Below are positions 9,681 to 21,060 of a stretch of 64,000 bases of DNA, in pieces. The number at the start of each line of letters is the position of its first letter. Position 1 is the first letter of the stretch. The DNA lies in NCBI GenBank assembly GCA_949128115.1, contig OX421967.1, forward strand, positions 2,594,070 through 2,658,069, given 5' to 3'. The stretch comes from Anaspis maculata (lineage: Eukaryota; Arthropoda; Insecta; Coleoptera; Scraptiidae). The translations under genes were made by a program, and so were the position numbers. The notes under the pieces were generated by a model. The model had not been told where the DNA came from. It worked only from the letters and a program-made list of their open reading frames with translations, and made no database searches.

Positions 9681-10877
9681 TTATAAAATAATCCCCGATT
9701 CCCTCAAGCTCCTCTCAATACGTATAATTTCTTGTGAGTGGTCAGATGTTTTATCATAGAATAAGGTTTCTAGCTGTTCAACCAATTTATTTGCATTTAT
9801 TTCTTTCACACCTCCACCAGTTTTACTTTTAGCTTTGTTTCGAGATATAGACAATAAAGGTTCAATAACCGTTTTGTACTTTGGATTTCTCTTCACTTTT
9901 TCACAAATATTTTCGGTCGAACTATAACGTTTTCGAAGCGCATTGGTCGTTTTTAAAATCGTACAATATAATTTTTTATCTGCTTCTTGAATCACTCCCA
10001 AATTAGGATCTTTCTTGAAGATCAGTTCAGCCAGGCCTGGAGTAATGTCGTAAGTTCGATCATCCACTTCTAGCTGATTTTCTTTGAAATTTATAACAGA
10101 ATCTCCAAGAATATAACGTCTGTCTGAATATCTAACGCCCGACGTTAAATCCATTGTACTGCAATCGCCGCCACTTTTGAGTTTGGAGAGGTAATAGGAA
10201 ACATCTAAATGTTGTTTGCGCGTGTTAGCTGCTGACGACGGTTGCTCTATGTGTGTTTTCTTCTCTTCTCCTTCTCTACTTTGACTATTCGATTGTAATT
10301 CATTTTCATAAAATTTTGAACTTGATGTGGTAGATGTCGTTAGGTTTGCTGAGTTATACTTCATATTGCGGTAATGTACAACATCCCGAGGTCGCGTCAA
10401 TTTGAGTTGATTCTCCAATGTGAAGATTGTTTCCTGACTTGGTGTGGTAAAAGCTGATGCTTTCGAGGATTCTTCTTTCTCTTCTTTATCTTCTCTTTGG
10501 GGCTGACATTTAGTTTCGGAAATAGAAACTGATTCACGGTCCGATGTGGTATGTGTTGGTTTTAGTGATTTATTTTTTATATTTCTGAGATGTACAACGT
10601 TCCGAGGTCGCTTTAATGTTTTCTTGTGTTGTTCTTTGCTTGTTGAAGACGTGCATTTGGAAATTATAGGTGGTAGTGCTGATATTGATTTTTGACTATG
10701 ATTAGTAGTGCTTCCCAAAATTTTGCTTAGCGGTTCTGTTATTGGTCTGTATTTCATTTTCAAAAATTCCTCATCATCTTCTCGTTTTCTTTTGATTAAA
10801 TTACATTTTTCTCTTATAATATTTCTAGTGTGAATAATGTTCTGTTGTAAGTCGAGGGAAGTACTTTCCCTTTGCAT
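9681..10877 (-). CDS. Polinton-associated conserved basic protein, right copy, intact
   Basis: 398 residues, start ATG at 10877, 33 bp after the ATPase stop in the same direction. The N-terminal half is basic and low-complexity, with an internal duplication: RPRNVVHLRNIK near residue 85 and RPRDVVHYRNMK near residue 163. The C-terminal part (YILGDSVINF, YDITPGLAELIFKKDP, TNALRKRY, YKTVIEPLL) resembles a conserved region I recall from insect and cnidarian Polinton-related proteins, possibly the family called DUF8207; that name is from memory. Function is unknown. Its place between ATPase and integrase and its charge would suit a DNA-binding or virion protein, but this is a guess. Confidence 0.7.
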   Translation of the reverse strand: MQRESTSLDLQQNIIHTRNIIREKCNLIKRKREDDEEFLKMKYRPITEPLSKILGSTTNHSQKSISALPPIISKCTSSTSKEQHKKTLKRPRNVVHLRNIKNKSLKPTHTTSDRESVSISETKCQPQREDKEEKEESSKASAFTTPSQETIFTLENQLKLTRPRDVVHYRNMKYNSANLTTSTTSSSKFYENELQSNSQSREGEEKKTHIEQPSSAANTRKQHLDVSYYLSKLKSGGDCSTMDLTSGVRYSDRRYILGDSVINFKENQLEVDDRTYDITPGLAELIFKKDPNLGVIQEADKKLYCTILKTTNALRKRYSSTENICEKVKRNPKYKTVIEPLLSISRNKAKSKTGGGVKEINANKLVEQLETLFYDKTSDHSQEIIRIERSLRESGIIL

Positions 10878-10910
10878 GACTGAAATAACACTGAGGTGTT
10901 TGCTGAAATG

Positions 10911-11600
10911 TTACAGTATTATAAATACGTCAAAGCCCTTCCTGTAGCGACCATTCTTAGGCTCACGATCTTTATCAATAACCAAAAATCCATATTTATA
11001 ATCATTCCAACAGAGCGCACATACTTCTTGGAAGGTTTTAAAAGACATGTCCGAATTAATATGGTCGTCGTATATCTTTCTCAAATTCATATTATCTTGT
11101 TTGAATAATACCAGTAGGTTTGCGTTATCTCGAATTAAATGTTTTGGAATTCTACTATAACTCTGACACAAGTAAAAACTGTCAATTCCATTATGACGTC
11201 CCATGCAAAAATATGATCTGACTGCATGTTGCTTATCACATGCTATATCATCAAATATGAAAATAGAATTGGATAAAGCGTCATTCGGTGGTGGTATTTC
11301 ATCATTGTTACCATAAGTAAAGAATTGAATTTCCTTAATCGGCGAAAGGATATCTGCAAGCTGCAGATATTTGAATTGATGTAATGATTCACTAAATACG
11401 TACAGATTCTCAAATTTCAATCCATTTTTGTCGTAAATCAGACTCAACATCAAATTTGTTTTTCCACAGTTCGATGGACCGCAAATTAAGCATCTGACGT
11501 TTGTTGGCAACAAAGATCCATGTTTAGATGAATCAGATACATAACTAGAATTATGAATAGCATTAATGCATATAGTAGCATGTTGCTTGATCAAACGCAT
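10911..11600 (-). CDS. Polinton packaging ATPase, right copy, intact
   Basis: 229 residues from ATG at 11600 to the stop at 10911-10913. Walker A GPSNCGKT is at about 41-48, and Walker B IFIFDDIA ends in two acidic residues at about 117-118. Family: FtsK-HerA/A32-like genome packaging ATPase of Polintons and related DNA viruses. The frame is open about 95 codons further upstream through the GGGACA repeats, but conserved sequence starts near ICINAIHNSSY, so I chose the later ATG. This is the uninterrupted counterpart of the SINE-broken left copy. Confidence 0.75.
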   Translation of the reverse strand: MRLIKQHATICINAIHNSSYVSDSSKHGSLLPTNVRCLICGPSNCGKTNLMLSLIYDKNGLKFENLYVFSESLHQFKYLQLADILSPIKEIQFFTYGNNDEIPPPNDALSNSIFIFDDIACDKQHAVRSYFCMGRHNGIDSFYLCQSYSRIPKHLIRDNANLLVLFKQDNMNLRKIYDDHINSDMSFKTFQEVCALCWNDYKYGFLVIDKDREPKNGRYRKGFDVFIIL

Positions 11601-11703
11601 CTTGACAACTGTCTTGAAGAAGGAAAACTGTTTTAGATATAATAATAAATATAATCTCGTATTAGTCATTAGTTCATGGGTGGAGTAGAGTAAAACGTAG
11701 GTA

Positions 11704-11910
11704 TGTATAAGCAGTATCCCACTGTCCCATTGTGTGTCCCACTGTCCCATTTTGTGTCCCACTGTCCCACTTTGTGTCCCACTGTCCCATTTTGTGTCTG
11801 ACTGTCTAATTTTGTGTCCAATGTAATAGTATAAGCAACGTCCCATTGTCCCATTTTGTGTCCCAAAGTATAAGTAGTGTCCCACTGTCCCATCATGTGT
11901 CCCAATGTAT
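11704..11910. repeat. 20-bp GGGACA repeat, right arm
   Basis: Mirror image of 4964-5160, read here as CCCACTGTCCCATTTTGTGT units. Confidence 0.75.
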
Positions 11911-12149
11911 AAGCAGTGTCGAAATATATTCTAATTTCTGGGTGTGATATAAACGTGTTTTTTTTTGTTTTCAGATGTATAGAGCTCAAATCTGTCATAA
12001 CGCAAGCCTTAGTAAGTACGTATTTAGATAAAGGCAAAATCTTCTCCAGTATATTATCGATATCATTGAATTCTGACACTATTCAAAATTCTTGTCCACA
12101 CATCCTCGCTATTTTTAGCAGTTTGGATCTTTGAATTTAGCGCCAAGAT

Positions 12150-13300
12150 ATTTGAATCAAACTGCCTGACGTATTAGGCGGTTCAAACTAGCGGAGGCTT
12201 GAAAGTGAGTATCACAGTTAGGATTCTGTAATACCGGTTGCCCCATCAAGCGAGAGTCAAATTCAAACTTCTCGCTTTCTGTTTTGAAATTCAAATTTCC
12301 CGCTCTTCTCTAAACTGTCATGCCGGCCATCATCTGACAGTCGAAAACTTGTAGTAGGCAACTCTATCTAGCGGAGACTTGAGGATAGCACCGTTCCGAA
12401 ACTGTCATGGCGATCATCATCAATCATTTGTCACCTACGTCATTTGTCTATTTCAAAATGCCCGTCTTTTTCTGAATGTCATGGCGGCTATCATCTGTCA
12501 CCCGTCATATTTGAATTAGGCATATGTCAAATGTCACCTATATCTATGGCCTACCGAATTTGAATTTTCCGCTCATTCACAACAAACGGACAGATATATG
12601 AAGTGGTTCCATCTGGCTGAGGCTTGAGGATACCACAGTTAGAAACCCGCGTTGGCGAACAAGTTAGCTGTAGGTAGCTATCAGAATCACCAATTTGTTT
12701 GAAATTCAAATTTCCCGCTCTTTTACAACAAACTTCCGGGTGGTTCCATCTATCGGAGGCTTGCGGATATCACAGTTAGAAACCTCTAATACCAGTGGCT
12801 CCATCTAGCGGAAGCTTGAGGAAATCACCGTTAGAAACCTGTAGTAGGCAGCTCTATCTAGCGGAGGCTTGAAGATAGCACAGTTCCGAAAACTGTCATG
12901 GCGTCCATCATCAACCATTTGTCAAAAACCTGTCACCTGTCTATTTCAAATTTCCCGCTCTTTTCTCAACTGTCATGGCGGCCATCATCTGACAGGTGTC
13001 AAATGTCAATCTGACAGCTGTCACCTGCCACATACGTCAGCTGTCACGTACGTCACCTTTCAAATTCAAATGTCCCGCTCTTTTCTCAACTGTCATGGCG
13101 TCCATCATCTGACAGGTATCAAATGTCAATCTGACAGCTGTCACCTATCACATACGTCAGATTTCAAATTCAAATTTCCCGCTCTTCCCTCAACCGTCAT
13201 GGCGGCCATCATCTGACGGCTGTCAATTGTCAATTGAGACAGCTGTCTAATTCAAATTTCCCGCTTTCCCTCCACTGTCATGGCGGCCATCACCTGTCAA
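12150..13300. repeat. subterminal degenerate repeats, right arm
   Basis: Mirror of 3575-4740: AACTGTCATGGCGGCCATCA, AAATTTCCCGCTCTTTT and CCATCTAGCGGAGGCTTGAG blocks. No gene is supported. Confidence 0.7.
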
Positions 13301-13316
13301 GTTAGACAGCTGTCAA

Positions 13317-13545
13317 ATGTCACCTGTCAAATGTGACAGCCGTCAAACGTCACCTGTCAAATGTGACAGCTGTCAAACGTCACCTGTCAAATGTGACAGC
13401 TGTCAAAAGTCACCTGTCAAATGTGACAGCTGTCAAACGTCACCTGTCAAATGTGACAGCTGTCAAAAGTCACCTGTCAAATGTGACAGCTGTCAAAATC
13501 TGACAGATGACAGCTGTCAAATGTCACCTGTCAAAATCTGACAGG
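13317..13545. repeat. 30-bp subterminal tandem repeat, right arm
   Basis: Same 30-bp unit as 3358-3570 but with about six units instead of five, so the two arms have diverged by one unit. Confidence 0.85.
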
Positions 13546-13623
13546 TGGGCGTGGCCTCAGAGTGAGGGGGCGGGGCTTAAAGGAGAAGGAGAGGGGCTGG
13601 TCCAAGGTATCCCACTACCTACT

Positions 13624-13629
13624 ATCATT
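13624..13629. repeat. target site duplication, right (ATCATT)
   Basis: Direct repeat of 3273-3278 immediately after the CCCACTACCTACT terminus. Confidence 0.85.
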
Positions 13630-15600
13630 ATCGGTAATCTTCCGAAATCTTTTCCCTAGAATTATCGTAGAGATCCCTTCAAGTCACGAATTTCATACAA
13701 GCTTCTGGAAATTTCTGCAAATTTTTGCAAATTGTCGGACGTCTTGAAGAGGTCTCTCTGGATATCCCTGAAAATTTCGTAGAAATATTAAAAAATTCCT
13801 AGAAATCCTAAACAAGTTTTTTGAAATCCTACTGAAATCTTCAGAACTTCGTGAACATTCTCAGAAAAATTTAGCAATCTCGTAGAAATCTTGAGAAATC
13901 CCTAGTCTTGCTGTGGAAAAGTTCAGAAATCCCCACAAATCTTGTAGAAATTTTTTTGGAAAACCTGGAAATTCCCTAGAAATCTCCAAAAGAATCGTAG
14001 AAATTCTCACGAGTTCTTACAAATTTTCAAACTTTCTATACGAACCGTTGGGGGTTCCTAGAGATCTCTCATTATATAATATGTAAAGTATATATTATAT
14101 ATTACCTAATATATACATATATTATCTAATACATGAAATAAGAATGATGAAATACAACGATACCAATTGAGAAACACCTAGAAATTCTCACAAAAATACT
14201 CGGGAACTCTGTGGAAATTCCTAGTAATCTCGTTAAAATCTTTGGAAATACTCTAGAAAGTAGCAATCTTCAAAGTCCTGAAAATCTTCATAAAACGTTT
14301 CGGAATTTCTTCGGAATCCCATACAAAATGTTCAAAAATCCTGTAGAAACTTCCAAAATTGCCTGAAAATGCTCAAAAATCTTTGGAAATCTCGCCAAAA
14401 TCCAGAGAAATTTCTAGAATTCCCATACTATTCTTCAATCTCAGCCCGTAGAAATCTTGAAAAGAATAGAAATCACAAAGGTACACATCCTTGATCTCAG
14501 AACTCCCTGGAAATTTTTTAGAACCTCTTCAATCAATAAGAAACATCAAAGATCTCTGGATAAGTTTTAGGAATCGTTGAAAATTCTCAGAAATTCCGTA
14601 GAAATGTTCAGAAATCAACTTTCAAATTTTAATCTTCTCTCAACTGAGTTATTCCTGCATATGAGTATTATTAGTCTCTGAACATTGTCAAGAAACTTGA
14701 GAATAAAAGAATATGTTGAAGCAATGACAATAAATTAAAATGTCACAGACAAGTTGAAGGTACACGGATCATTGACCCAATATGTCACTATCAAAAAAAA
14801 AAACTTGGACACTCCAAAATGTGTGAGACAAAAATAAAGATTTCACACTTCAATTAGCCCCTAATGATCCCCTAAAAATTTTCAAAAATCCTCAGAGATC
14901 CTCAGAAATCTTCGCAGAACTTCCAGAAATCCTGTTTTTGAAATTAGAAACTCCGTAGAAATCATCTGAAATCTTCAGAAATCTTCGGAAATCCTTCAAA
15001 AATCCCGAGAAAATCTTCAAAAATCCCTAGAAATCCTTTAAAATTTTTGAGCCTTTCAGAAATCATCAAAGACCGTAGAAATATCAAAGCATCCTTGAAA
15101 ATTATTGAATAACTTCAGAAGTCTTCAGAAAATCTCAGAATTGTCGTAGAAATCTCGAACAGATCTTTGGAAATCCTCAGAAATCCCGTAGTGATCTTCT
15201 CAGAAACTTCTAGAGATCCCTGGAAATCTGCAGAAATCTCGTCAAAAAAGTCTTGTCAAAAAAAAATCCAGAAATCCCTAGGGATCTTGTAGAAGTCTTC
15301 CGCCAGCCTCGTGAATTTCCATGAATCTCGTGGAAATCTTTGGAAACCTGAGATCATTTTGTCAAAATCTTTGGAAGTCTCGACGGAATCCGTAGAAATA
15401 TTCAGAAATCCTTAGTAATTCCGTAAAATAATTCACAAATCCCACGAAATTCTCACAAGAATTATTAGAAGCATATTATTCGAAATCACGTAGAATCTTC
15501 AGAGGTCTTCTAAAAGTTCTTCAATGATCTAGTAGAAATCTCAAGTGATCCCTAGAAATCTCACTTAAGCCTTCTAACAATGTCACATAATCTCCGCAAC
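13630..15600. repeat. degenerate GTAGAAATC array, right part
   Basis: Nearly 2 kb of imperfect short repeats (AGAAATCCCTAGAAATC, GTAGAAATCTTCAGAAATC), with a short AT microsatellite near 14075-14115. No coding sequence is seen. Confidence 0.65.
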
Positions 15601-15639
15601 TCCAGTTGCTGGATACTGATCGGTTTTTTTTTAGGACCT

Positions 15640-16315
15640 ACTTTTGGCGTATCCATTGCACCAGAGATGTCTCACTTGAGTTTTTTTGACTGAAAAACCT
15701 TTCGATGGAATCGGGAAATCGAAATCTACATTGCTGACGTGTTGATCTTTGCCGAGGCGCTCGAAGAACACGATGGAGTACTACGACAGGTTCTGAAAAA
15801 AGACGAAAGAAATAAGAGTGGATTCTAACAAGTCAAAGTGCAATTATGGTTGAAGGAATCAGATCCCGACTCCTGATATCAAGGACCAACTGGGGACCTT
15901 CTTGAGGAAAGTGACAGATGTTTTAAGAATCATGAGTTATAACCAATATATCAAAGTTGTCTTTTGAACTGAGACAGTTGACAAAAGAGCTGGTATGGGA
16001 TTGGTCTCATGAACATGACGGAGACTCTCAAAACTTGTTAAGATTACTGACTGATAGTCCAGTTATAAATTTTTACGACATCCGGATACAACTGCTTTGT
16101 CAGTCGATGCACTCAAGGATGGTGTGGGCACAGTAATCTCTGAAGATAACACCCTGCTTGCCTATGCGTTGAAATCTCTAAACAAGACAGAGCGTAGATA
16201 CGCATAAATCGAGGAAGAGGTTTAAGCGAGTCATTTCGGGTATCAAAAGTTTCACCTGTACCTGTTCGGTGAACCATTTACAGTCCAGACGGATCACAAG
16301 CCACGCTGTAATAAA
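15640..16315 (+). pseudogene. Ty3/gypsy pol remnant (RT to RNase H)
   Basis: Translated pieces in shifting frames match gypsy pol: FGVSIAPEMSH, IADVLIFAEALEEHDGVLRQ (reverse transcriptase palm), DSPVINFYDI and FGYQKFHLYLFGEPFTVQ followed by TDHKP (RNase H region). There are stops and frameshifts throughout. A related copy lies inverted at 19040-20200. Confidence 0.7.
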
Positions 16316-18554
16316 TAGTACGACTGAATAGTTTGTGTTTGTCTTCGCGTTTGTTTCTCAATAACGAAAAAGTACTCAATGGAAACTCGTGAGAGTAGTG
16401 TCGATGAGATTCTCTCACTACAAACTGACACAATCACGTCATCGCGCATGGCATATCTGCTTTGTTATCCCTTCCCGATTGCCGCCAGAGTCGCTTTTTA
16501 TCTGATTTATCGCGTCTTTTCTTCCGATTATTTATTCCGGTGCCCATTGTCGCCATTGACGCATTATTATGCGTTTCAAAATGATCCTTCGGCTTGAATC
16601 ATCCGAGCGCAAAAAACTAGAGGAAGGATTCGAAAGCAAAACAAACAGGCCACCTACACACCGATTATTGTATATTATACATACAGATACCTATGTTATA
16701 TTGCGATAAAAACCGCAACCGGCCAGCGACGTGGATTTATGCCTGCGGAATAACCGCACCAGTTCGGCTAATGTGTAACATTAGGCTTGTCATTCAAGGT
16801 ATTGATAAAGTATTGTAATGTCAAACAATAAAACAAAACCGACATTTTAGCATAATGCCTCACAATTAATCATATGCTGAATATGATGTCAGCATGACGG
16901 TACATGGCCTCTTATTACAATCTCCTATTGCAATTAATTATTGACGTGCTGGACCGAGGACCAAACAAAGAGATATTAACGCAGAATAGTGCCCTTTCTT
17001 GCATGCACGTATTCCCGTCCGACTAATTTGCACAACGAAATTTCGCGTTGTAATTAGGTAACATACACACCTACGTCATCTCATAGTGGCAGTGTGTTTG
17101 TGTGTGTGGCTGCGTATATCATGAAAAGGTTAACTTGGCAAAGTTGCAAAACTGAGCATTGCCGAAGAAATAAAGCTACACTACGCAGGGGCATTTTTTT
17201 TGTGGTATACCCGAGGGTATACTAGACAAATTCAAATGTGAGTAGAGCTTGTGCAAATATGGAAACTTGAACAGGATTTTGCTTGATTCAGACAAAATAT
17301 ACAGCCTTTTGAAATACGGTCATTGGCAAAAGGAATTCAGCTCACTGAAGTTTCATCCCAAATTTCAACAACTATACGCACTGCTATATATTGTCACGAA
17401 TAGGGCCAGGTCACTACTACCCGTGAACTCGGGTTGCTTTTTATTGCTGTTCAGGCACAGCCGAAATCGGGAAGGTGGTGATTAAACGACCTGCATTTGT
17501 TGCCAGGAATCAAAATCAATGATCGAATGCCCCCTGTTCAAAGCTTCGAACATCTTTTATCGGACAAATCAGGTCAGTGACGCTATGCCTTGCTAATTCT
17601 GCAAAACCTTTGACTTCATTCTTTTCCAATGACCTAGTGTCTGCTGATTTGGACGATTCGGCGATACTTTGGCTATACGCGCCTGCTTTTTATGTTCAAA
17701 AGATGAACTTTTACCCAGGGCCCTACGCCCTATCTATGTCACTACTATGACAGTACACAACCCTGTAGAAACTTTATGTGCAGTTCCTCAGGCTCATTGG
17801 GAAAAACTTCGCAAAATGGCATATCAAGAGCTTTCGTTACATTCTGGCATGATCTGCCCACAGTTGAATTTTTCACCACCGTCGAAAACCACCCTGTATG
17901 CCGCTCCGTGTATACTTCGAGCTGCGCCGGAGAGATTTGTTCGATTTCTTTCATTATCAAAGTTTGCTTTAGTGATGCCTGTGATGCCTTCTCACAATAC
18001 GGTTTTGTTTACTCGCTATTTAATAAACGTTCCAGTACCAAAGCCTTTCGTGCATTAAAAGGCAACTACGTGATCGGTCCATTTGGCTGTTTTTAAAGTA
18101 AATACCCGCGTTTATATACGACGTCGGAGAGGGGCCGAACCACAAACCTGCGCGTTTTACTAAACGCCAGAGCGTTTTGTTCTAATTGAACAAAAGAAAA
18201 CAAACCGGGGATGTGGCGGGGTGTCTCATTTGCAGTTGTCAATGTTATTGTTATATTCAAGTTGAGGTGCGTATTATCGCTGCAGCGAAGATTTTCACGA
18301 GAGATGCATTCCTGTTGAAAATTTCTGACAAAATAATTCAAGATCTCTGTAGTCAGAAATATTTCTTTGATGGTTGATTCATTATTTTTGTGTTTTTGGC
18401 TGGCTGCCAACAGAGGGAATCAAGGAAGCAGTTTGGATTGTGAGACATTTCAGGTGGAAATTCGACCCAACGAAGACCGAAATGAGCTGTGAGAACAGTA
18501 ATTTGGGAACTAGTCACCCGGTTCTGCCGGTTTCAGCCGGCCACTTTCATCATG
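16316..18554. other. no recognised gene
   Basis: Intergenic-looking AT-rich DNA. The reading frames at 17669-18096 overlap on both strands and match nothing I recognise. A small perfect palindrome GGTATACCCGAGGGTATAC lies near 17203-17221. Confidence 0.4.
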
Positions 18555-18890
18555 TAGGTATAGTGAGGTGAATTATCAATAAAATAGCAATGTGCAACGT
18601 GCTAATAATTCCACTGGTCATTGGGCTGACCATTGTGTGTGTCTGTGGCGAGTGTATAATTTTGTTTCGCCCTTTCTCACCATTGTCCCCGCCTTGACAG
18701 AGCAAATTGCGGGCTAGTTCCTGCCGACTACAATAGACATCTAATCCATCTTTGGGATTTGTAAAACAAAGAAGGAAGTCCTTTATTAGAATAAAAGTGT
18801 GCCGCCTGTTTATAATCTTCTTGACAATTTCAGGGTAAAAGTGTTGAGTGAAAATACATAATTATAAACAAAGAGGCGCCTTGGTAATTT
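18555..18890 (-). repeat. LTR-like dispersed repeat, copy B
   Basis: Inverted partner of 2326-2650, with the same TATAAACAGGC and AATAAAAG signals on the minus strand. It sits about 150 bp downstream of a minus-strand gypsy remnant, which fits a 3' LTR, though the intervening integrase is missing. Confidence 0.5.
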
Positions 18891-19039
18891 TTCATCATGG
18901 ACCAGTAGATGACGCCACGTTGCAAGCAACTTTTGGAACTAGTTTTGCGACGGATCGTTTCTTATATATACATAAAAGTGCATGAAAAACTGTCACTGCT
19001 GCGGCATCGTTATTCCTTATCCGATCTTCAAAATGATAT

Positions 19040-20200
19040 TGGCTCGTCCGTTATTTCGTTAACTCGCCGAGTCGGGTCGCTAGAACTTCCTTCTCAATTT
19101 GTGCGTACCTACGCTCTACCTCGTTCAGAGATTTCAATGCATAGGCAAGCAGGGCGTTATCTTGAGAGATTACTGATGCGCCCACACCATCCTTGGGTAG
19201 GTACATAGACTGACAAAACAGTCGTATCTTGATAACGTAAAAATTCATAACTGGACTATCAGTCATCTCAAGTCTTCAAAGTCTCCGTCATGTAACGAGA
19301 CCAATCCAATGCCAGCTCCTTCATCAACTGTCTCAGTTTGTAAAACAACAAACTTTGATTGATTTGTTAAAGCCTAGAGATCTTGAAACATCTGTCACCT
19401 CTCCCAAGAAAGCCCTCAGTTGGTATATTTGGTATCGGGAGTCAAAATCCGATTACTCGAACCACTGTCTGCTTCTACCCTATCTCTCTCAAATATGTGA
19501 CCCACTATTTGATTCTATTCGTGAGAAAATTGCACTTCGACTTGTTAAAATTCACGCTACTTTCTTTTGTCCTCCTCAAAGCCTGTCGTAGTACTCCATC
19601 GTGTTCTTCAAGCGTCTTGGCAAAGATCAACACGTCATCAATGTAGATTTTGATTCTCTTATTCCATCAAAATGTTGTTCACTCAAAAAAAAACAGTAAG
19701 AAACCTCTAGTACAATGGGAACAGCCAAGGCAAATCTTGGAAAAAACCAATACTCAGCAACCGGAGCTGCAAATGTCGTCGGCAATCACGCTTTCTCTCA
19801 CAACTTGATCTGACAAAACTCTGTTTCTGTGTCCAAAGCTGAGAAAGAGTTGGCACCCGCCATCTCGTGCGTCAAATTGCCACATGTCATCCGAAAGCCA
19901 GTCTAGGACGGCTTCTTGAGAGTAGGTAGCAGGCGCCTAAAGACACACAAGAAACTGAAGTCAGAGAGATGAGTGTTCGGCAAACTCCGAACGTAATGAA
20001 ATCGTCGATGATTGGCAAAATATCGTGATTTTCACGTATCAAGAGCGTTGTTCAGATGCTTAGGATCCAGGCAATTCAAGATCTGGTTGGCTGGGCTTTT
20101 CTTCTAATTGATATAAAGATTTATCACTAGAAGTTCACAAACTCTGCTGGTCCAGTTACCTTAGTGGTTAGCTTGTCTCTGGTTATTTTGCTCAACTCAT
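19040..20200 (-). pseudogene. Ty3/gypsy pol remnant (RT to RNase H), inverted copy
   Basis: Minus-strand pieces in pol order: ICLDPKHLNNAL, LPxFxLAVPIVLE, DVLIFAKTLEEHDGVLRQ (palm region), DSPVMNFYVIK, ISQDNALLAYALKSLNEVER and YAQIEKEVLA (RNase H). Many stops and frameshifts. Similar to 15640-16315, so both come from one family. Confidence 0.7.
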
Positions 20201-20395
20201 GATTAAAGGGTCCTGAAAGCAACTCTTTTGCAAAAAACAATATCTGGATTGTGATTTCGTCTCAATTGTGAATCACAAGTCTCAGTCACAATCCTCCAGA
20301 GAGACTTTTGAATTTATTGACAAATATTTCCAATCCGAAGACTCACAAGACTCACCTGCGTGTAGCTCTTGCTTCTTGTAATTAGAATCAACACT

Positions 20396-20460
20396 TTCAT
20401 TACCACAACGACTACGACCATCACTACCACTACCACTACCACTACCACTATTATCATCAC
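20396..20460. repeat. ACCACT simple repeat
   Basis: Imperfect (ACTACC)n tract, read as a Gly-Ser run on the minus strand. It gives a spurious frame at 20282-20545. Confidence 0.75.
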
Positions 20461-20679
20461 TCTTATTCGAGCTAGCTAGTATCAATATGCACTTTTGGTG
20501 AAAGAGAGTTAGCTGTGAGAACTGCGACAACCTGCCCAATCGCAAGCGAGGTGCGAAGCACCGAGCTGGAGGAAAAGTAACGGTTTTAAAGAGCCGTTAT
20601 TTCTTTCGATTCACATCAATTGCGATATCAATCCAAATACAATATAAACCGCCTATTCAATAAGGCAAGAAGTTGCGTG

Positions 20680-21060
20680 AGCTAAAACGGCCAGCAAAAA
20701 ATTGAACCGGCTTACAGGTGAAAGAAATTTTGACTGATTACAAAATAACTGGCAATGGTTGATTTCGTTTTGACCGATCAACAACAGGTTAACCGTATTC
20801 GGTTTTCGTCGGCTCAGCCGTAACCGGTTTTCGATCAGTTAACCGTAACCAGTTTACGGTCGGTTAATCGCAACCGGTTTTTCCCCAATCAACTGTGACC
20901 GGCCTTTTACTGGTAAATCTGTCAACATGGGGGGTGTCGAACCGGCTTACTCTAACAGGTCATTGTTTCATGAATCTGGACTGGTTATTTTCAATCGTTG
21001 ACCGATCAACTCGTTAATATAACCAGTTGAACCGGTTGATTATTATCGGATCATATTGGC
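20680..21060. repeat. AACCGGTT degenerate repeat
   Basis: Recurring GTTAACCGTAACCGGTTTTCG-like motifs, many containing the palindromes ACCGGT or GTTAAC. No gene is seen. Confidence 0.6.

Larger units (their letters stand above)
3279..13623. mobile_element. palindromic Polinton/Maverick derivative
   Basis: The element starts AGTAGGTAGTGGGATACC, ends with its reverse complement and is flanked by ATCATT on both sides. Left arm 3279-9096 and right arm 9338-13623 are near-identical inverted repeats of about 4.3 kb once the two insertions in the left arm (5805-6143 and 7489-8688) are discounted. Spacer: 9097-9337. From each end inward the arm carries subterminal tandem repeats, ATPase, a basic conserved protein and the first part of an integrase. 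Known Polintons also carry protein-primed PolB, capsid proteins and a protease; none is visible here. The arms differ by few substitutions, one 30-bp repeat unit and the two insertions. The matching target duplication shows that the palindrome inserted as one unit. An assembly artefact is made unlikely by arm-specific insertions and intact flanks. Confidence 0.85.

Noticed and set aside
3279..13623. Palindrome as an assembly artefact
   Set aside because: Arm-specific SINE and transposon insertions with clean duplications, a repeat-number difference, substitutions and a matching 6-bp target duplication argue for a real structure. Long reads would be decisive.
17669..18096. Overlapping frames up to 129 residues
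   Set aside because: Several frames on both strands cover the same DNA and none has family support.
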